A stretch of 5,892 nt of DNA from a bacterium (GTDB lineage: Bacteria; Zixibacteria; MSB-5A5; GN15; FEB-12): contig JAUXBJ010000143.1 of assembly GCA_030619425.1 (NCBI GenBank), positions 1 through 5,892 on the forward strand, read 5' to 3'. A program made the position numbers and the translations under genes. Positions 4,964 to 5,892 of the stretch are shown piece by piece (the first letter of the stretch is position 1; every line of letters starts with the position of its first letter). The notes under the pieces were generated by a model. That model saw nothing but the letters and a program-made list of their open reading frames with translations, made no database searches and had not been told where the DNA came from.

Positions 4964-5017
4964 ACGGCCGGTAGCGACAATAGGTGTGGTCGGACACCTA
5001 TAGTTTCGGCCGTTTTT
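4964..5017. other. Two-tier stem-loop between the pilin genes
   Basis: Outer arms ACGGCCG (4964-4970) and CGGCCGT (5007-5013) enclose an inner perfect 8-bp stem ATAGGTGT (4980-4987) / ACACCTAT (4994-5001) with loop GGTCGG. TTTTT (5013-5017) follows on the plus strand, so it could end plus-strand transcription, but no plus gene is upstream. On the minus strand it lies upstream of the first pilin and could be part of a long leader, a small RNA or a repeat. I do not recognise the family. Confidence 0.45.
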
Positions 5018-5113
5018 GCTCTGAGTCGACCCGGACGGATCATTGCGCCTTGCGATAAACCTGGCATTTTGCAATGGTTTGATCTGAGAATCATCGGGCG
5101 GATAGTACCGTAG

Positions 5114-5151
5114 GTCGAAACCCCTGCGGTTTCGACATCGGCAAAGCCGAT
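5114..5151 (+). repeat. GTCGAAACC double hairpin
   Basis: GTCGAAACC (5114-5122) and GGTTTCGAC (5128-5136) form a 9-bp stem preceded by GTAG, followed without a gap by ATCGGC-AAA-GCCGAT (5137-5151). It is the same two-module order as 116-174, but the second hairpin has new arms and no CGCGC tail. Confidence 0.7.
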
Positions 5152-5198
5152 TCTTCACCTTTCTTAATCTCCGTCGAACTCAGGATGGTATACGGAAT

Positions 5199-5242
5199 GT
5201 CGAAACCCGCCTGTGGCGACCCTATGGGTCAGGGGTTTCGAC
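5199..5242. repeat. GTCGAAACC hairpin with nested stem
   Basis: GTCGAAACCC (5199-5208) and GGGTTTCGAC (5233-5242) pair over 10 bp, followed by CTAC. The loop contains GACCC-TAT-GGGTC (5218-5230). It is a third copy of the GTCGAAACC arm family (others at 116-160 and 5114-5136) with an unrelated loop. Bases 5152-5198 contain only the decayed core-family fragment. Confidence 0.7.
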
Positions 5243-5270
5243 CTACAAGATTTTACTCATCGGCAGACAT

Positions 5271-5298
5271 AAGAAAGGCGTCCCGACCGGGGACGCCT
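5271..5298 (-). terminator. Intrinsic terminator of the second pilin gene
   Basis: On the minus strand AGGCGTCCC and GGGACGCCT (complement of 5298-5290 and 5284-5276) form a 9-bp GC-rich stem with a 5-base loop, followed by TTCTT. It is 31 bases past the pilin stop. The T-tract is poor, so some read-through toward the first pilin is possible. Confidence 0.75.
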
Positions 5299-5328
5299 CA
5301 GAGCTCAGGGTGTATGGGTCCATTAAGC

Positions 5329-5766
5329 TCAGGGAACTGTTTCGTCGACATCATTGCAGGTACAGGTGACTACGCCGGCGTCGTCGATCGTCCAGGTATC
5401 CTGCGCTGCGTCATCATCAATATTCCCCTGGGCGGTAGCCAGGAAACCATCGCCGACAGCCGTAACCGTATAGGTGTACTTGGCCGTCGACACGATTTCA
5501 ATCCAGATCTCGTTGAGGGCATCGGGCGTGGCTGCTGAGGCCGGACCGGCTGGAATAAAGTACGAATTGCTGCCCTCCTGCTGGCGATAGACGCGTTCGT
5601 TGACGTAAATCTGCTTAAGGATCGACTTGGCTTCGGACTGTTTGGTCTTGGTGGAAGCCGACATGTAGCGAGGGATAGCCAGCGCCGTCAAAATCCCGAC
5701 GATAACCACTACGATCATCAACTCTATCAGCGTAAACCCGGATGAACAGTTCTTCAATCTCTTCAT
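5329..5766 (-). CDS. Type IV pilin-like protein (prepilin, 145 aa), second paralogue
   Basis: The leader MKRLKNCSSG is cleaved after Gly10 before Phe11 of FTLIELMIVVVIVGIL, with Glu5 of the mature chain in place. Architecture matches the neighbouring pilin at 4403-4828: membrane helix (about 11-33), charged helix (TKTKQSEAKSILKQIY), small globular domain and acidic C-terminal DDDAAQDTWTIDDAG. Over the first 55 mature residues 42 are identical, while the middle diverges, the pattern of an older tandem duplication. It differs by a C-terminal CTC pair (and Cys7 in the leader), which could form a disulfide or metal site; the other copy has a single cysteine in its globular domain. GAGGA (complement 5775-5771) lies four bases before the ATG. 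It has its own terminator and a 500-base gap to the next pilin, so it is probably a separate transcription unit. No assembly ATPase or prepilin peptidase gene is present here. Confidence 0.9.
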   Translation of the reverse strand: MKRLKNCSSGFTLIELMIVVVIVGILTALAIPRYMSASTKTKQSEAKSILKQIYVNERVYRQQEGSNSYFIPAGPASAATPDALNEIWIEIVSTAKYTYTVTAVGDGFLATAQGNIDDDAAQDTWTIDDAGVVTCTCNDVDETVP

Positions 5767-5810
5767 GCCGTCCTCATTTGGAAAGAGTCCTCTTGGTGCC
5801 GGGAATTAAT

Positions 5811-5826
5811 GGCAAATTGCGTTCCC
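5811..5826 (-). promoter_or_regulatory. Possible sigma-54-type promoter for the second pilin
   Basis: The minus strand reads GGGAACG-CAAT-TTGCC, which keeps the invariant GG and GC spaced by ten bases that define -24/-12 promoters (consensus TGGCACG-N4-TTGCW) and mismatches three less critical positions. Initiation near 5800 would give a leader of about 35 bases. Nothing else is recognised in 5776-5892. Confidence 0.35.
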
Positions 5827-5892
5827 CGTTGCTGAGTGAATTTCCCACTATTTTTTCTCGCTGTGTTTCCTGGGTTTGTCGGCGCCCGGTTC

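Noticed and set aside
4829..5113. c-di-GMP (GEMM) riboswitch call
   Set aside because: Only a short stretch is reminiscent and the full conserved core could not be aligned, so it is kept as a test rather than a feature.
4529..5158. ORFs in both directions across the pilin gene start and the inter-pilin gap
   Set aside because: The plus-strand one is antisense to the pilin; the two minus-strand ones overlap each other, cross the stem-loop and show no family features.

Overview
The window looks like a piece of chromosome from an uncultured Gram-negative bacterium. It holds four confident protein genes: a lipoprotein with a lipobox, a zinc-type L-asparaginase, a tryptophanase and two type IV pilin-like proteins (the pilins counted as one tandem pair). 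About a third of the window is non-coding and packed with short hairpin repeats. Repeats with the core TCGACTCCGCTC and with GGCAGAC arms remind me of intergenic repeats in candidate phyla such as Zixibacteria. That placement is recall-based and weak; no rRNA or other taxonomic marker is present.

Layout, left to right. Bases 1-374 are non-coding, with five hairpin repeats and a possible promoter. Bases 375-986 (+) encode a 203-aa lipoprotein of unknown function, and a hairpin plus T-tract starts on the last base of its stop codon. Bases 987-1205 hold four more hairpins. Bases 1206-2225 (+) encode an asparaginase of the Rhizobium etli ReAV type. A 27-codon ORF starts on the last base of the asparaginase stop (TGATG) behind a Shine-Dalgarno-like AAGGAAGG; it could be a leader peptide for the next gene. 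Bases 2366-3769 (+) encode tryptophanase (tnaA). Bases 3770-4340 are a gene-free block of at least eight hairpin repeats. Bases 4341-4369 are a strong terminator for the minus-strand pilin gene at 4403-4828. Bases 4829-5328 are non-coding, with a two-tier stem-loop, two more repeat hairpins and the terminator of the second pilin gene. Bases 5329-5766 (-) encode the second pilin, with a sigma-54-like site upstream.

How the genes may work together. Asparaginase and tryptophanase lie on one strand with no clear terminator between them. Both release ammonia from amino acids (Asn to Asp; Trp to indole plus pyruvate), so an amino-acid catabolic unit is plausible. The two pilins are close paralogues (42 of the first 55 mature residues identical) but each has its own ribosome site, terminator and possible promoter, so they are probably separate transcription units making related pilus or pseudopilus subunits.

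The most unusual signal is the repeats. Several unrelated hairpin families keep a constant core while their arms differ between copies in a paired way, so base pairing is preserved although sequence is not. One family has the form arm-AA-arm, then TTTTT, then a CGCGC/GCGCG palindrome. It occurs four times, and two copies sit exactly on the stop codons of the lipoprotein and tryptophanase genes.
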